DNA of 50,000 nt from Trachelipus rathkii (taxonomy: Eukaryota > Arthropoda > Malacostraca > Isopoda > Trachelipodidae): contig JABUQX010116976.1 of the NCBI GenBank assembly GCA_015478945.1, positions 1 through 50,000 on the forward strand, written 5' to 3'. Positions 27,052 through 37,130 of this stretch are shown here, in pieces (positions within the stretch are counted from its first letter, which is position 1; the number at the start of each line of letters is the position of its first letter). A model generated the notes under the pieces. That model was not told the origin of the DNA, did no database searches, and saw only the letters and a program-made list of their open reading frames with translations. Position numbers and translations under genes: made by a program.

Positions 27052-27261
27052 TTAATAATACAACATCAATGATTGTGGTTTGCCACCATATCTGTTTAAT
27101 GATGGTAATTTATAAAAGCCATAAGAAATGCGGGATTTAATTTGATTTACAATAAAGACATGTTTATATTTTCCCATTAGGGATTCCAAATATTTCTTAC
27201 CAGGGTGCAATCCATCCTGAACCAATGGTGAATTCAAATGCAGAGCATAAGGATTCCACAT
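27052..27261 (-). pseudogene. Fragment with SGNH/GDSL-esterase-like D-G-x-H-P motif
   Basis: A 69-codon frame. Near residues 10-22 it reads SPLVQDGLHPGKKYLESL. The D-G-x-H-P arrangement matches the last conserved block (catalytic Asp and His) of SGNH/GDSL hydrolases. The same spacing and flanking leucines recur in the unrelated-looking ORF at 33.3 kb (LIPDGQHPNRIFLEAF), so the two are probably distant relatives. Only this tail is present; the catalytic Ser, Gly and Asn blocks are missing. Just before the first Met on this strand lies a pyrimidine run ending in AAG, compatible with a splice acceptor. Likely a mobile-element remnant, but the family is uncertain. Confidence 0.3.
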
Positions 27262-27466
27262 CTTGAAGAAGTAAAATTAATCTAACATTTTTATGTGGAT
27301 TATAGCTTCTTTTTCTTTATAGATGTGTGTTGTCGCTCCATCTGTATGGCTTGCTTGCTTATTCATCCGTCCGTCTTTTTTTAGATTCACCCGTTCCCGA
27401 ACAGCCCTCGTCGTTTTTGAGACGTTTCTGAATAACCCTTTCGGAGGGATTATAATAATCCCCTAG

Positions 27467-27656
27467 TGTTCTATTCACGGGCCGTCATTCTATTCACGGG
27501 GCCATTAGAATTCTATTCACGGGTCTACAACCATTCTATTCACGGGCCACTAGACTCTTCTAATCACGGCCCGTTATTCTATTCACTGGGCCATTAGAAT
27601 TCTATTCGCTGGCCGTTTCTATCCACGGGCCTACAACATTTGTATTTACGGGACAT
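27467..27656. repeat. Minisatellite, about nine copies of an ATTCTATTCACGGGCC core
   Basis: Nine diverged copies of ATTCTATTCACGGGCC occur at 18-25 bp spacing, differing by single-base changes (for example CACTGGG, CGCTGG, CCACGGG). The spacers alternate between ATTAGA-like and CTACAAC-like words, suggesting a higher-order unit of about 90 bp that was itself duplicated. Far less AT-rich than the neighbourhood. No coding sense seen. Confidence 0.85.
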
Positions 27657-29310
27657 TTTGAGTTTTTCTTCAAGCGGCTTATCCTTTCTCAAGCTTCGTT
27701 CTGAATCACTCAGAAACTCGAACAACAGTCACTTGTAGTGCACTTCAAGAGCAACAAAGTTTAGTAACCAAAGATGTTCTTATGGTAATGCATCCTATCT
27801 CCCATTTATCACAAGGACCTTAACTCTTTCTTGTTCGACAGAGTAACTAACCCTTACCCTACTCTCTGGAACTCGAACTCGACTATTATCGGTTTGTAGT
27901 CTAAGCTTATTAGAATAACATAGGGATGCTGCTCCCTCAGCGTGTAAAGTTTATTCGCCTACCCATACGGTTTGGCACTAAAATACAACGTCAATTTTAA
28001 AAAAACGTATTTGGTTTTTAACATCCCATTTTGACGAACAATTTACTCTGACCTTTGTCTGGGTGTCAAGGATGGTTACATCCCATTCAGGAGGATTACA
28101 TAGATCACAAGGCTATATCTCATATTTGGTTTTTGAAACAGCGGGAAACGCACCTTTAGATTAATTTCAGTTGTGGAATAATGACAGTACACTCGTCTTC
28201 TAGATACATAGTAGCTTATCCGTTATGAGTAAAGTGGTGAAGGTAGATGATTAACGACAATATACTGACTAACACCTCTTAACACAAACTCACTTTTCAC
28301 TGTAGGATAGATAGTAGACAAACTAACCGAAACAGAAATTTTTTTCTTTCTATGGCAGAAATTAACCAAATGTAATCAATCTAACCCATCGCTAGTAATT
28401 CTTGCTCCGATTCTGGGATTTTTTCCGGATTAACGGATTTATTAGATTTCTGAGATTGCAACTTTCCAAATTTAAATTGGGGTGGTTTGGGACTCAGTAA
28501 AGTATTAATCCCGGGATTCTCCTTTCGGGTGTCTGGGGCGCCGCACCTTTAGATCCCTAACGGTTTAATCCGGAGTCACCGGTCAACTCGTCTCCCAGCC
28601 AAAAGGCGGTGTTTTTCTGATGGGAATTTTCGGTGCAATTTAACCTCTTCAGCTTATCATATAATAATGTGTGTCACTAAATCATCATAGACATGGGTTC
28701 TAATCCATCTCTTGATTTTGGCGTAGTGTCCCAAAAAGAAAGAACCTTTGAAAAGAGGTCAAGTGGTGAAGTAATTGAATGTAAATTTGAAAATAATAAT
28801 TGTTACCAACAAAGATATAAAAAGAATAATGAATTTTTTTTCGATTTGTAAGAAACAGAAGGTGTCAGGGTCACATACATCTAGATATTATAATTATCGC
28901 CATAGTATGGGTGAAGAATCTGATAATGGGGGACTCATCTAAGAAAATATGTTACCTACCTGCACATATATTGGTATTGATGAAATTAGTATAAGCCTTT
29001 AAGGTAAAGTTAAAATAGAATTTTGGATGATAAAACTTCAAATTAACCGAATAAAAGAGTGAAAAAGGGAAAACATTTCTAGATATTTTAGAAACTGAAG
29101 CTTTCGAATCGAAATTCAGAGACTTTACCATTAAAATACAAGTATTTAATATATTATTGAATTTTGGTATATTTTTTGGGAAGTTTATTTGAAATCTCAA
29201 TTTGAAGATTGTGCAATTTTGCCAAAGAAAATTTCTATACTAGACAGTTGCCAGTCTGCATATTCGTGAGTAAAAATATTCAGATAACTGAAATGTTTCT
29301 GCCAATGATA
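27657..29310. other. Intergenic sequence, nothing recognised
   Basis: Mixed sequence with a GC-raised patch at about 28400-28640 that contains CCCGGGATT, GGGGCGCCGCACC and GGAGTCACCGGTC. Open frames at 28952-29200 (minus) and 29209-29418 (plus) are low-complexity or featureless. No element boundaries found. Confidence 0.4.
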
Positions 29311-29520
29311 ACTCCTCCTCCTCTCTTTTCTCTCTCTCTCTCTGCCATCTCTCTCCTCTTCTCTCTCTCTCTCTCCAATCTCTTTCGTCCCTCCTCTCTC
29401 TATATTATATATATATAATATATATATAATAAAAATATAATAATTATATATATAATATATATAATATATTAAATAAAGTATATATAAATAAATTATATAA
29501 TTTATAAAAATATAGAAATA
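29311..29520. repeat. (CT)n microsatellite followed by TA-rich tract
   Basis: Imperfect (TC)n/(CTC)n from about 29312 to 29402, with two clean CT runs, then TATATA/AATATA sequence to about 29510. A compound (CT)n-(TA)n arrangement is also seen at 41770-41842. Confidence 0.85.
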
Positions 29521-30230
29521 AAGAGCATTAAAATCACAGAGAAGGTTGATTTACGGATAAATGAGAAGACGAGAGAAAATAGCTAGTTTTTATAGCTTTA
29601 GTCAGTAGCATATTATAGTGTGTTTTTGAATGTTAAAATTCATGTCCGACTAACAAAAAAATAAATTATATAAAACAAAAAAAAAAAAAGTAAAGTAAAA
29701 AGGTATTTATTTAAATAACAGGTGTACTAAATGTTAAATGCATGATAGCCTGTAGTATCTGTACGTGACAAAATAGTACTGCTTTTTTTAAGGATTACAA
29801 TCAAAAGGAAAAGCACGATATCACAAACGTTGGTACTCGCAGAATACCGCCTGCACTAGCTCTTGCGGTAAGTGTGGCAAACCAAATTTACCATATACAC
29901 GAAACTAAACTACATTACAATTTTAAGGAAAATACCAAGGATACATACATCCTATAATCTATAGAATTAAAATAAAATAAAAAGGAGAGTAAAACCAACA
30001 ATCTCCAAGTTTGAAGGACGATGGGAGGATGGAAAGTTCTCTCGTCGAGCTAAAGAAGTTGGCATTAGGGCGATGGTTTTGGTGAACATGATGATAATAT
30101 ATGAGAGGCTGTAATTTGAGAGATTTGTAATATTATGGATAGAGAGAGACTTTGAAGAGTGCTGGAAACAATGATTGTTGAGAAGACCTAGTTCTCACCG
30201 GTAACTTGCTCTCTACACGCGAGCTCATTT
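29521..30230. other. Intergenic sequence
   Basis: AT-rich mixed sequence with a 13-base A run near 29680. No coding, RNA or element feature recognised. Confidence 0.4.
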
Positions 30231-30470
30231 ATAATATAATATAAAAACATCTACCTAAACATATAGATAAAAACAAGCAGAGGCTAAAGATACCACCATA
30301 CCCTACTACCCTACTATAGATAATATATTACTATATAAATAAATATAATAATAAAATATAATAATATATAAATAATACACTATATTACATATAAACACAA
30401 AAGATATATAATAATAAATAAATAATAATTATATAATATATATTAATAAACTAATAATATGACTATGATT
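30231..30470. repeat. AT-rich low-complexity tract
   Basis: TAATATA/AATAAATA-type sequence just outside the left arm of the large inverted repeat. A comparable TA-rich tract at 35787-35890 lies outside the right arm. Confidence 0.6.
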
Positions 30471-30836
30471 ACAGAGCTTTTTTAATTGATAAGTTTTAAA
30501 AGAACAACAGATTTATCTCCGCCATGAATATTCAATAAATCCCTACAACCAAACTACATCCCACACAAATGGAAAAAAAGCAATTATAATATGGTTTATA
30601 AATTCACACTACCTCAAAAAAATAGAAACCAATTAAATATCCTAGCTACCCTTGCAACAGTGTACAATTTATCCACAAAGTTATAAACAAGAATGATAAC
30701 TCCTGGGAGGCCACGGAGTAAAGCCAAGATAATCTAAAGCATGAGATTTTTTCTGAGTCCAAACCTGAACCACAAGTGGGATATCATCAGAACTCCCCAA
30801 TTACCCTATAATTCCGGGCGCTTTTTACCCAAGGGA

Positions 30837-32237
30837 TGTAGGGAATAGTAAATTGGGTGTAGTAATACACAAGGAAAACAAGAATGAAATTATAAACCTA
30901 AAATTAAAGGAATTATAAAAATTACTAGAATTGAAAAAGAACACTAAAACTCATTTTATATAAATTAACAAAGCTGATTAAAAAAAATTAAAACTCAATA
31001 AAAGAACTGTTTTAGTTTTCCAATTATGTATCACAATAAGCCAAATTAAGTAACAATTAAGAAATTTATAATAACAATTAATGACTAATAGAAGATGAGG
31101 ACATAGAATAGTCTAATAGTTAAAAGGAACATTCACATTGTGATATTAAGGTGAGAAATTATTAAATAAATGATAACTCCAAAAGGAACATGTCTAATTT
31201 AATAAAAAACATTCAACAGAAGTGGATAACATTAAACTAAAAGGACATGGGAACTAAAAGCTTATAAGTACTTAGTATCCGATGAAGGGAATATTAGAAT
31301 AAAGGAAGTTATAAGTTTGGGGATATCATAAAAAGTAATACAACAAAGTGATATCTAGGGAAGTAGTAACGCAAAGGCACAGAATGTTGCAATAGTGAAG
31401 GAAAGAATGAGCCAAAGGTCAAAAAATACAAAAAAAGATCTTATACACAGAGCAATTTGACAATAACACCATAAATAAGTCAAGACAATTATAATTAGTG
31501 TACATGCAGGAAATGTAACTAGATAACTCAACCTTCGTTTCAGATGAAGAAAAACAGTAAGCAAAAAAAAAATATAACACTACAAATAAAATATATATAC
31601 TTTCTATTATCACGTATCATTCTTTGCTCTCCCTTTTTTTCTTTGTTGCATTTTTGACGACAATCTTATCATGTCGTTTTTTCAGTTATTTTCATTATCT
31701 CTAATACACACTTACTGCGATTTGGGGGTTTTTATTTGTACGAAGCTTATTACAATATGTTAGCACCGAAAATGGTAAGGGAAAGAGTGAACTGCAGCAA
31801 ACCAGAAAGCATTTTATGATTAAAGGGACGATTTACTTATTAATATTGTTATGACTAAATTGCTCAATGAATAATTAATTAAAAACTTAAGAATTTAAGA
31901 AAAAAGGAACTAACGCTTCACTGGTTATACCTATAATACAATGGACGTTGAAAATGAGATTTATAAATTAATGATTTTAAGAAAGAACTTTGTCTCAAAA
32001 TTAACATGAAAAACATTTAATTCATATAATGTCATGTAAATTCAATAAATGATATGCTAATGAAAGACAGAGTTGGAGCATATTATATATTATCAAAGAC
32101 AGAGTTGGAGCGTTTATACCATGGAAAAGAGAGTTGCATCTTTTTTTTCTTTACTTTATGAAAGTTAAGATTAAAGGACTAACTTAAATTGGAGATTAAA
32201 TATTTTTATACCAGGAGGAAATGCAGGCACCCCTACA
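30837..32237 (-). mobile_element. Candidate LTR in the left arm of the inverted repeat
   Basis: On the minus strand this 1,401-bp segment begins TGTAGGGG and ends TTCCCTACA, so it has matched TG...CA ends with a 7-base terminal inverted repeat (TGTAGGG/CCCTACA). A purine-rich run (GGGGAGGGA) sits immediately before its start, where a polypurine tract would be expected. The minus-strand ORF ends about 170 bp further upstream (32410). This is the order ORF, polypurine tract, 3' LTR. Beyond the far end (30836 downward) lies CCCTTGGGTAAAAAG. The short match extends a few bases past both ends (AGGGATGTAGGG), so a DNA-transposon end is an alternative. No second copy in the same orientation was found to prove LTR identity. 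Confidence 0.4.
32063..32111. repeat. Two direct copies of AAAGACAGAGTTGGAGC
   Basis: Perfect copies at 32063-32079 and 32095-32111, 32 bp apart. The same motif in reverse complement occurs three times in the right arm (34333-34420). Confidence 0.85.
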
Positions 32238-32409
32238 TCCCTCCCCATTAAGATTAAGCTCCCCCCTTGTGTTGAACGTTAATAATATAACTTTTTCAAA
32301 AGAAGGAGTCTCATTGAGGTAAGATATGAAAATTAATTAATTAAAGTAAGTATTATATTATGAATGATTGTAAATTATTATGGGAATAATAATTATGAGA
32401 AAGACGACA

Positions 32410-33045
32410 TCAATACATGTCAGGGTTATCAAAGTATGACAAATTATCAAAAGTGGCTACCTCGTCTCTGATCACCTGAAACCATTGCTGAATTAAACGT
32501 TCGCGCTGTTGTACACTTCTACTACCCCATACGAGATTTCGCATGGCCCAACGTACACTAGTACGCTGTATAGAAACAAAACCGGGGTCAAGACTTTCAT
32601 CATACACTGTACTTGAACCTAACTGCTGTGGCAACTGTGGCCCCAGGCGAACAGATGACGGATATACATGTGAAGCATGGGAAGTAGAAGGAACTGTTGG
32701 ATAAGAATAGGGATGAGTACGCGGCGATAACTGTGAAGAATATCCAAAGCCGGCAGGTTGACCCGACCTGGCAAAAGAATTACCTTTAGACGAGGTTCCT
32801 AAGTAATACAATGAGCTGCCTGAAGTTGAAGCAAAGGCATTTACAGGAAAGTCACTAGCATCAGGAAGAGGACGAATAAATTCTCGAAGGACACGTTCCT
32901 TCTGCTCTTCGTGACTAGGCAAAGATCTAGAATTTCTGCTCAGATTTGTTCTGGCAGGAACATCTCTAGTTTGTGGTCGTGAAACTCTAAGGTGAATTTT
33001 TTTTAGCTTAAATTCTGAACTGTATAATTCCATAAAGGCTTCCAA
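32410..33045 (-). CDS. Left-arm ORF, C-terminal part of an unknown mobile-element protein
   Basis: A 211-codon open frame. Residues 1-20 are MEAFMELYSSEFKLKKIHLR. About residues 25-60 are charged (SRSLPSHEEQKERVLREF). About 70-145 are Ser/Pro/Tyr-rich low complexity. The C-terminal 55 residues look folded (VRWAMRNLVW, RERLIQQWFQVIRDE) and end FDNPDMY. Open sequence continues upstream of the first Met into a D-G-Q-H-P-N motif, where the inverted-repeat arm stops, so the true N-terminus is missing and the Met is only the first in frame. The right-arm copy is frameshifted and diverged, making this the better preserved C-terminus. I do not recognise the family. The D-G-x-H-P block suggests an SGNH/GDSL hydrolase fold, a type reported as an accessory ORF in some retroelements. 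Confidence 0.55.
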   Translation of the reverse strand: MEAFMELYSSEFKLKKIHLRVSRPQTRDVPARTNLSRNSRSLPSHEEQKERVLREFIRPLPDASDFPVNAFASTSGSSLYYLGTSSKGNSFARSGQPAGFGYSSQLSPRTHPYSYPTVPSTSHASHVYPSSVRLGPQLPQQLGSSTVYDESLDPGFVSIQRTSVRWAMRNLVWGSRSVQQRERLIQQWFQVIRDEVATFDNLSYFDNPDMY

Positions 33046-33056
33046 AAATATACGAT

Positions 33057-33990
33057 TTGGATGCTGTCCATCACAGAGAATGGGAAACTTCAGAAATGGG
33101 TTCCCTTGAAAACTATCCTCAGTTATTGCCGGAGGCCTTGCGCGAACACTCAGTCATCACATATAACAGATTTATGTCTCTACGGAGTTCACATTACATC
33201 TGGACAGATAAACGCCTTCTCATTGGCACTGATGTGTTGGATCATCATTACAGTAAGGTTGTACCATCCCCAGCTGAAGATGAAATGTTCCCTCATCAAA
33301 AATACTTAGAAAAAGAAACTTTAACTTTAGACTCAAATCTCATCCCAGATGGACAGCATCCAAATCGTATATTTTTGGAAGCCTTTATGGAATTATACAG
33401 TTCAGAATTTAAGCTAAAAAAAATTCACCTTAGAGATTTCACGACCACAAACTAGAGATGTTCCTGCCAGAACAAATCTGAGCAGAAATTCTAGATCTTT
33501 GCCTAGTCACGAAGAGCAGAAGGAACGTGTCCTTCGAGAATTTATTCGTCCTCTTCCTGATGCTAGTGATTTTCCTGTAAATGCCTTTGCTTCAACTTCA
33601 GGCAGCTCATTGTATTATTTAGGAACCTCGTCTCGAGGTAATGCTCATTCCAGGTCGGGTCAACCTGCCGGCTTTGGATATTCTTCACAGTTATCGCCGC
33701 GTACTCATACTCATTCTTATCCTACGGTTCCTTCTTCGTCTCATGCTTCACATGGATTTTCGTCATCTCTTCACCTGGCTCCGCAGTTACCAAAGCAATA
33801 TTCAGTCTGTGTTAATGACAGCTCTTGCCCCAGTTTCCATTTTATACAGCGTACCTAGCGTACGTGGGCATGCGTAATCTCGTATAGGGTAGTAGGGAGT
33901 GTCCAACGGCGCGAACGTCTACGTCTGACAGTGGTTTCAGGTGATTGTATCATGAGACGAACGTGAGCTACATCTTTAATAATTTATCAT
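33057..33990 (+). pseudogene. Right-arm copy of the same gene, with N-terminal part in the spacer, frameshifted
   Basis: The frame 33057-33455 (132 codons) starts in the last bases of the left arm, crosses the unique spacer and enters the right arm. Its own part reads VITYNRFMSL, RLLIGTDVLDHHY and LIPDGQHPNRIFLEAF, consistent with the last blocks of an SGNH/GDSL-type hydrolase (inference from motif spacing). An extra base near 33432, relative to the left arm, throws it out of frame and it stops at 33455. The matching frame resumes at 33499-33858 with the charged and Ser/Pro-rich part. Beyond 33800 it is heavily diverged with further indels. The first Met (33057) lies in the reverse complement of the opposite arm and is unlikely to be the natural start. 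Confidence 0.55.
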
Positions 33991-34182
33991 ATTTTTGATA
34001 ATCTAGTGACATGTATCTGAAAGTCATCTTTTTTCTAATACATTTTAGTATTTCTTAAAATATCACGATGCTTAATTGATAATCATTATCTTACTCCATC
34101 TGACCACTTCCCTTATATATGTTTTTCGATTAAGCATCTTTACGTGCTAAAATAAGAGGGGCGAGCTTAATCTATAGGGGAG

Positions 34183-35430
34183 GGAGGTCGTGGGTGTCTC
34201 GCATGCCTCCTGATATTAAAATTTAAGTTAATTAGCTCATCTAATAAACTGAATTACGTTTCACTTAAATATGGGGAATCAAAGGGAGAAAGGCTTATAA
34301 ACTTCTTTTCACGATAATATAATAACGTAAACGCTCCAACTCTGTCTTGAAATTTAATAATGAAATTGCTCCAACTCTGTCTTAGCAAATTTAATAATGA
34401 AATTGCTCCAACTCTGTCTTACATTTAATGATTGGACCAACTTTTTAATTGAATTAATAATGTCATTTATATAATACTGATACATGAACATTAACTGTTT
34501 TTTCCTTGAAATATACACGCCAATTTTAAATTATTCAAAGTAAAAAAATTCTGATTTCTTCATATATTTAATTTATAAAAACAGTGAAGGTTAGTTACTT
34601 TTGGTTTTCGTAAATTAAGCTAGATCAGGAAAGAGATCATGAGCATATTGAGTCCATTAACGACAGTTATACAATAATTACTTGAATTTAAAAATGCTTC
34701 TTTGCTTTTCTGCTTAAAAAGTTCCCACTTCCTTATCAACTTTTCATCGCCTCAAATTCATAACTTCATACCAAATAAAACCCTCGGGTACGTAGTTAGA
34801 TATTTTACATACTTGAAACATAAATATAGATAAGAATAAAAAAGGAAAATACATAAAGAAATATATTATTTTTCATTTTGAGGTTTTTCTATGTTTGGTC
34901 AGCACCTTTTTTTATTCTTTGCAACAAGAGTTTTTTTTGTTGTGGTTTTGGAACAATTTTCTATTTGAGATAAGTTTTTGTCAAGATTTTCGTTCTCAAA
35001 ATTCCTGTTGGGATTTTGTTGTCTGTCGTATTCTTCTTTTCTTTCTTAGATAAGTATTCTACTTAAACCTTATAATAATACTTATTTATCCCCATTAATT
35101 ATTCATTGAATGACTAATTATTTTCAAATTTTAGTCATTCTTCTTAGTCTTAAGTTGCCACTCTGTGAATGGTCTTAATTTAGTCATTCCTTAGTGGACT
35201 TTCATATTACTCATTCTCATTTCATCTCTCATTTCTCTACATGAAGGTTCTTTTACATAGACCTTCATGTCTCATCTCATGATCATCAATTAAATTGTAT
35301 ATAAATCTATATTATTAAGTAATTATCACAATTATTCTAAGTACTTGAATAAAACAGTTCTTTTAGATGTGTTTAATTCATCCTTCTTATTAAAAACATT
35401 GGTGTACTATTTTTCCCTCTATTATTCAAC
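34183..35430 (+). mobile_element. Right-arm counterpart of the candidate LTR, degraded
   Basis: After the right-arm gene there is GGGGCGAGCTTAATCTAT and a purine run GGGGAGGGAGG, mirroring the left-arm layout. The expected TGTAGGGG start is altered (TCGTGGG), and the far end near 35405-35430 keeps only a weak likeness to the CTATTCCCTACA end. Between them lie the triple motif and patches similar to the left arm. Boundaries are approximate. Confidence 0.3.
34333..34420. repeat. Three direct copies of GCTCCAACTCTGTCTT
   Basis: Perfect copies at 34333-34348, 34368-34383 and 34405-34420, spaced 35 and 37 bp. The spacers share AATTTAATAATGAAATT. They are the inverted counterparts of the two copies at 32063-32111, so copy number differs between arms. 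Confidence 0.9.
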
Positions 35431-35786
35431 CCTCCTTATAAACTTGCTGTCTTGGTGTGTTACCACATTATAACATTCCCCACACCTTTGAAACGCAACC
35501 CCTACACAGGAAGAAGGTTCCAGAGACACGTAACTCTGGGCCCTGGTATCAAACGAAACGCTTATTTCCTGACGAGGTACCGCCACCCTCCTGAACTTCC
35601 TGTACCCGGGATTTTTTTTTCCTTATACATTTCCAAACATTTCGATTTCAAAAGTAGTTTGTCAATTTTATTATTATGAGCTCAGCTATTTATTTAATTA
35701 CTTTTCGTGTCATTAATTATTGACGACTTAGACAAACAAATTCCATACGCGTGAGTGAAACCTTGCTTCACTCTACCGGTCACATA
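35431..35786. other. Intergenic sequence, nothing recognised
   Basis: Mixed composition with a CCCGGGA(T)n stretch near 35607. A 75-codon plus frame (35452-35679) covers it but shows no feature I recognise. Confidence 0.35.
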
Positions 35787-36155
35787 TATATATAAATAAT
35801 TATATACTAATTATAATATATATATATATATATATTATTATATACATAACATATATATATAATTAATACTAAATACATATTTTATATATATCAATATATG
35901 AGTATATATATATGTAAAATATTAGCCAATTACAGAAATAAATGATTATAGGCTTGAAAATTTTATGAGTCATAAAAAACAAAATTAAAATTTTTAATTG
36001 AGGTAAAAATCAAAGTAATACTAGAAATTGGAAACTTTTCTCGGCATATATATAATATAATCATATATATATAATAGTATATAATATTTATATATATATG
36101 TATATTATATAGTATATATATAATATATAATATATATAATTATTATATTATATAA
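35787..36155. repeat. TA-rich tracts
   Basis: Two (TA)n-rich blocks (35787-35925 and 36045-36155) separated by about 120 bp of ordinary AT-rich sequence. Confidence 0.7.
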
Positions 36156-36507
36156 AACACAGTAGAATCATCCTAGTGTATAGGTATAAGTTATACTGCA
36201 TGTCGAATCCATATAGGTGTATCTTTAACGGACCCTCCATAGTCAAGAGTTATGATCAAGCAATTCGTCAAGTATAACACCATCATATATATGAAACAAA
36301 AATCAATAAGGAACGAATGTACCCTTTTAACGTTTAGACCACACAGAATGCGTTTCTTTCTCATCGTAAATGAATATGAAAGTTTTTGCTTAGAATAGTA
36401 TCAATCATACTAACATATATGGGAACAAAAAATCGACAAACATTTAAATGATCCATGAAACTCATAAAGTCCATAAAAACTCCACTTGAAGGTGGCTCTT
36501 TTAACTC

Positions 36508-36592
36508 GCCGGGAGTGTGTAGTGGTTATGAGGATGGACATCTTCGATTCTCGCAACGAAGGAGAGGCTGTTCGAATCTAGCGCGAGGACAC
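36508..36592 (+). repeat. tRNA-derived SINE-like repeat
   Basis: It contains a good RNA polymerase III A-box-like segment (TAGTGGTTATGAGG, about 36520-36533) and a B-box-like TGTTCGAATCT (36569-36579) at tRNA spacing. Between them CTTCG...CGAAG can pair as an anticodon-type stem, but with a 10-base loop. The acceptor ends do not pair well, so it is not a functional tRNA. It is followed by about 60 bp of body and a (TA)n tract, as expected for a short SINE ending in a simple repeat. Confidence 0.55.
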
Positions 36593-36647
36593 GTGTTCTT
36601 TGTTTTCCGCAATTATTTCGATCTTTATACCTTACGTTGTTATATTC

Positions 36648-36862
36648 GAATGAATATATATAAAATATATATATATTTATATACTAATATAATATTAGAT
36701 ATATTATATTCATATCATTTATATTATTATTATATATTATATTTAATATATCATATCATATATATATATTATATATATATTACCGTATATATATATAATA
36801 TAATAGTATATGATACATATTATATATATATATATTATATATAATATATATTATAATATAAC

Positions 36863-36899
<37 letters not shown>
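36648..36899. repeat. (TA)n-rich tract
   Basis: TATATA/AATATA sequence, ending in a clean (TA)n run at about 36865-36898. The open frames across it (36455-36844 and 36810-37103) are Y/I-rich translations of the repeat, not genes. Confidence 0.85.
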
Positions 36900-36900
<1 letters not shown>

Positions 36901-37130
36901 TAAGGATAAAACGTGTAACCTTTTCCCCAACTTTGGGTCAAAGGCTGAAACAATCTATAGTAGTTTTCATTACATCCCTTATATACATTAACCTGATAAT
37001 GCTCAGGTTCTTTTTCTGCAACTTTCAGGCTTACCTCAGTGGTAGTAATCTTCATTGGAAGTCTCCCCACATGAAGGATCAAACTAGGTTTGACAGTCGC
37101 TAATGGGTTCACTACCGCCGGTATTACTCT
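36900..37130 (-). pseudogene. Unrecognised protein-like fragment
   Basis: The minus-strand frame of 70 codons from Met (open upstream to about 37128) has a balanced, non-repetitive composition: NPLATVKPSLILHVGRLPMK, then EVSLKVAEKEPEHYQVNVY, ending SWGKGYTFYP beside the (TA)n tract. It looks more like real protein than the surrounding frames. I cannot assign it to a family. It could be a remnant of a retroelement ORF or of a host exon. Confidence 0.3.

Larger units (their letters stand above)
31000..35420. repeat. Large imperfect inverted repeat with a 273-bp unique spacer
   Basis: The arms meet at 33073 (left) and 33347 (right); 33074-33346 is unique. Near the centre they are almost identical: a 125-bp stretch at about 33508-33632 differs from the reverse complement of its left partner at only about two sites. 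Similarity falls outward with many substitutions and small indels. Clear matches persist to about 32.0 and 34.5 kb, including the GCTCCAACTCTGTCTT motifs. Shorter matches such as AAAACAGTTCTTTTA near 31.0 and 35.35 kb suggest arms of about 2.1 kb. Each arm carries the same coding sequence reading away from the centre. It could be an inverted duplication, a fold-back element or two opposed copies of one element. Confidence 0.8.

Noticed and set aside
33061..33309. 82-codon plus frame, and the 33641-33877 frame
   Set aside because: They overlap the recognisable reading of the right-arm gene in other frames; shadows.
36508..36592. Functional tRNA gene
   Set aside because: A and B boxes are present, but the anticodon loop is too long and the acceptor ends do not pair; a body and simple-repeat tail follow, so it is a SINE-type repeat.
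36455..37103. 129- and 97-codon plus frames
   Set aside because: Mostly Tyr-Ile translation of (TA)n repeat.
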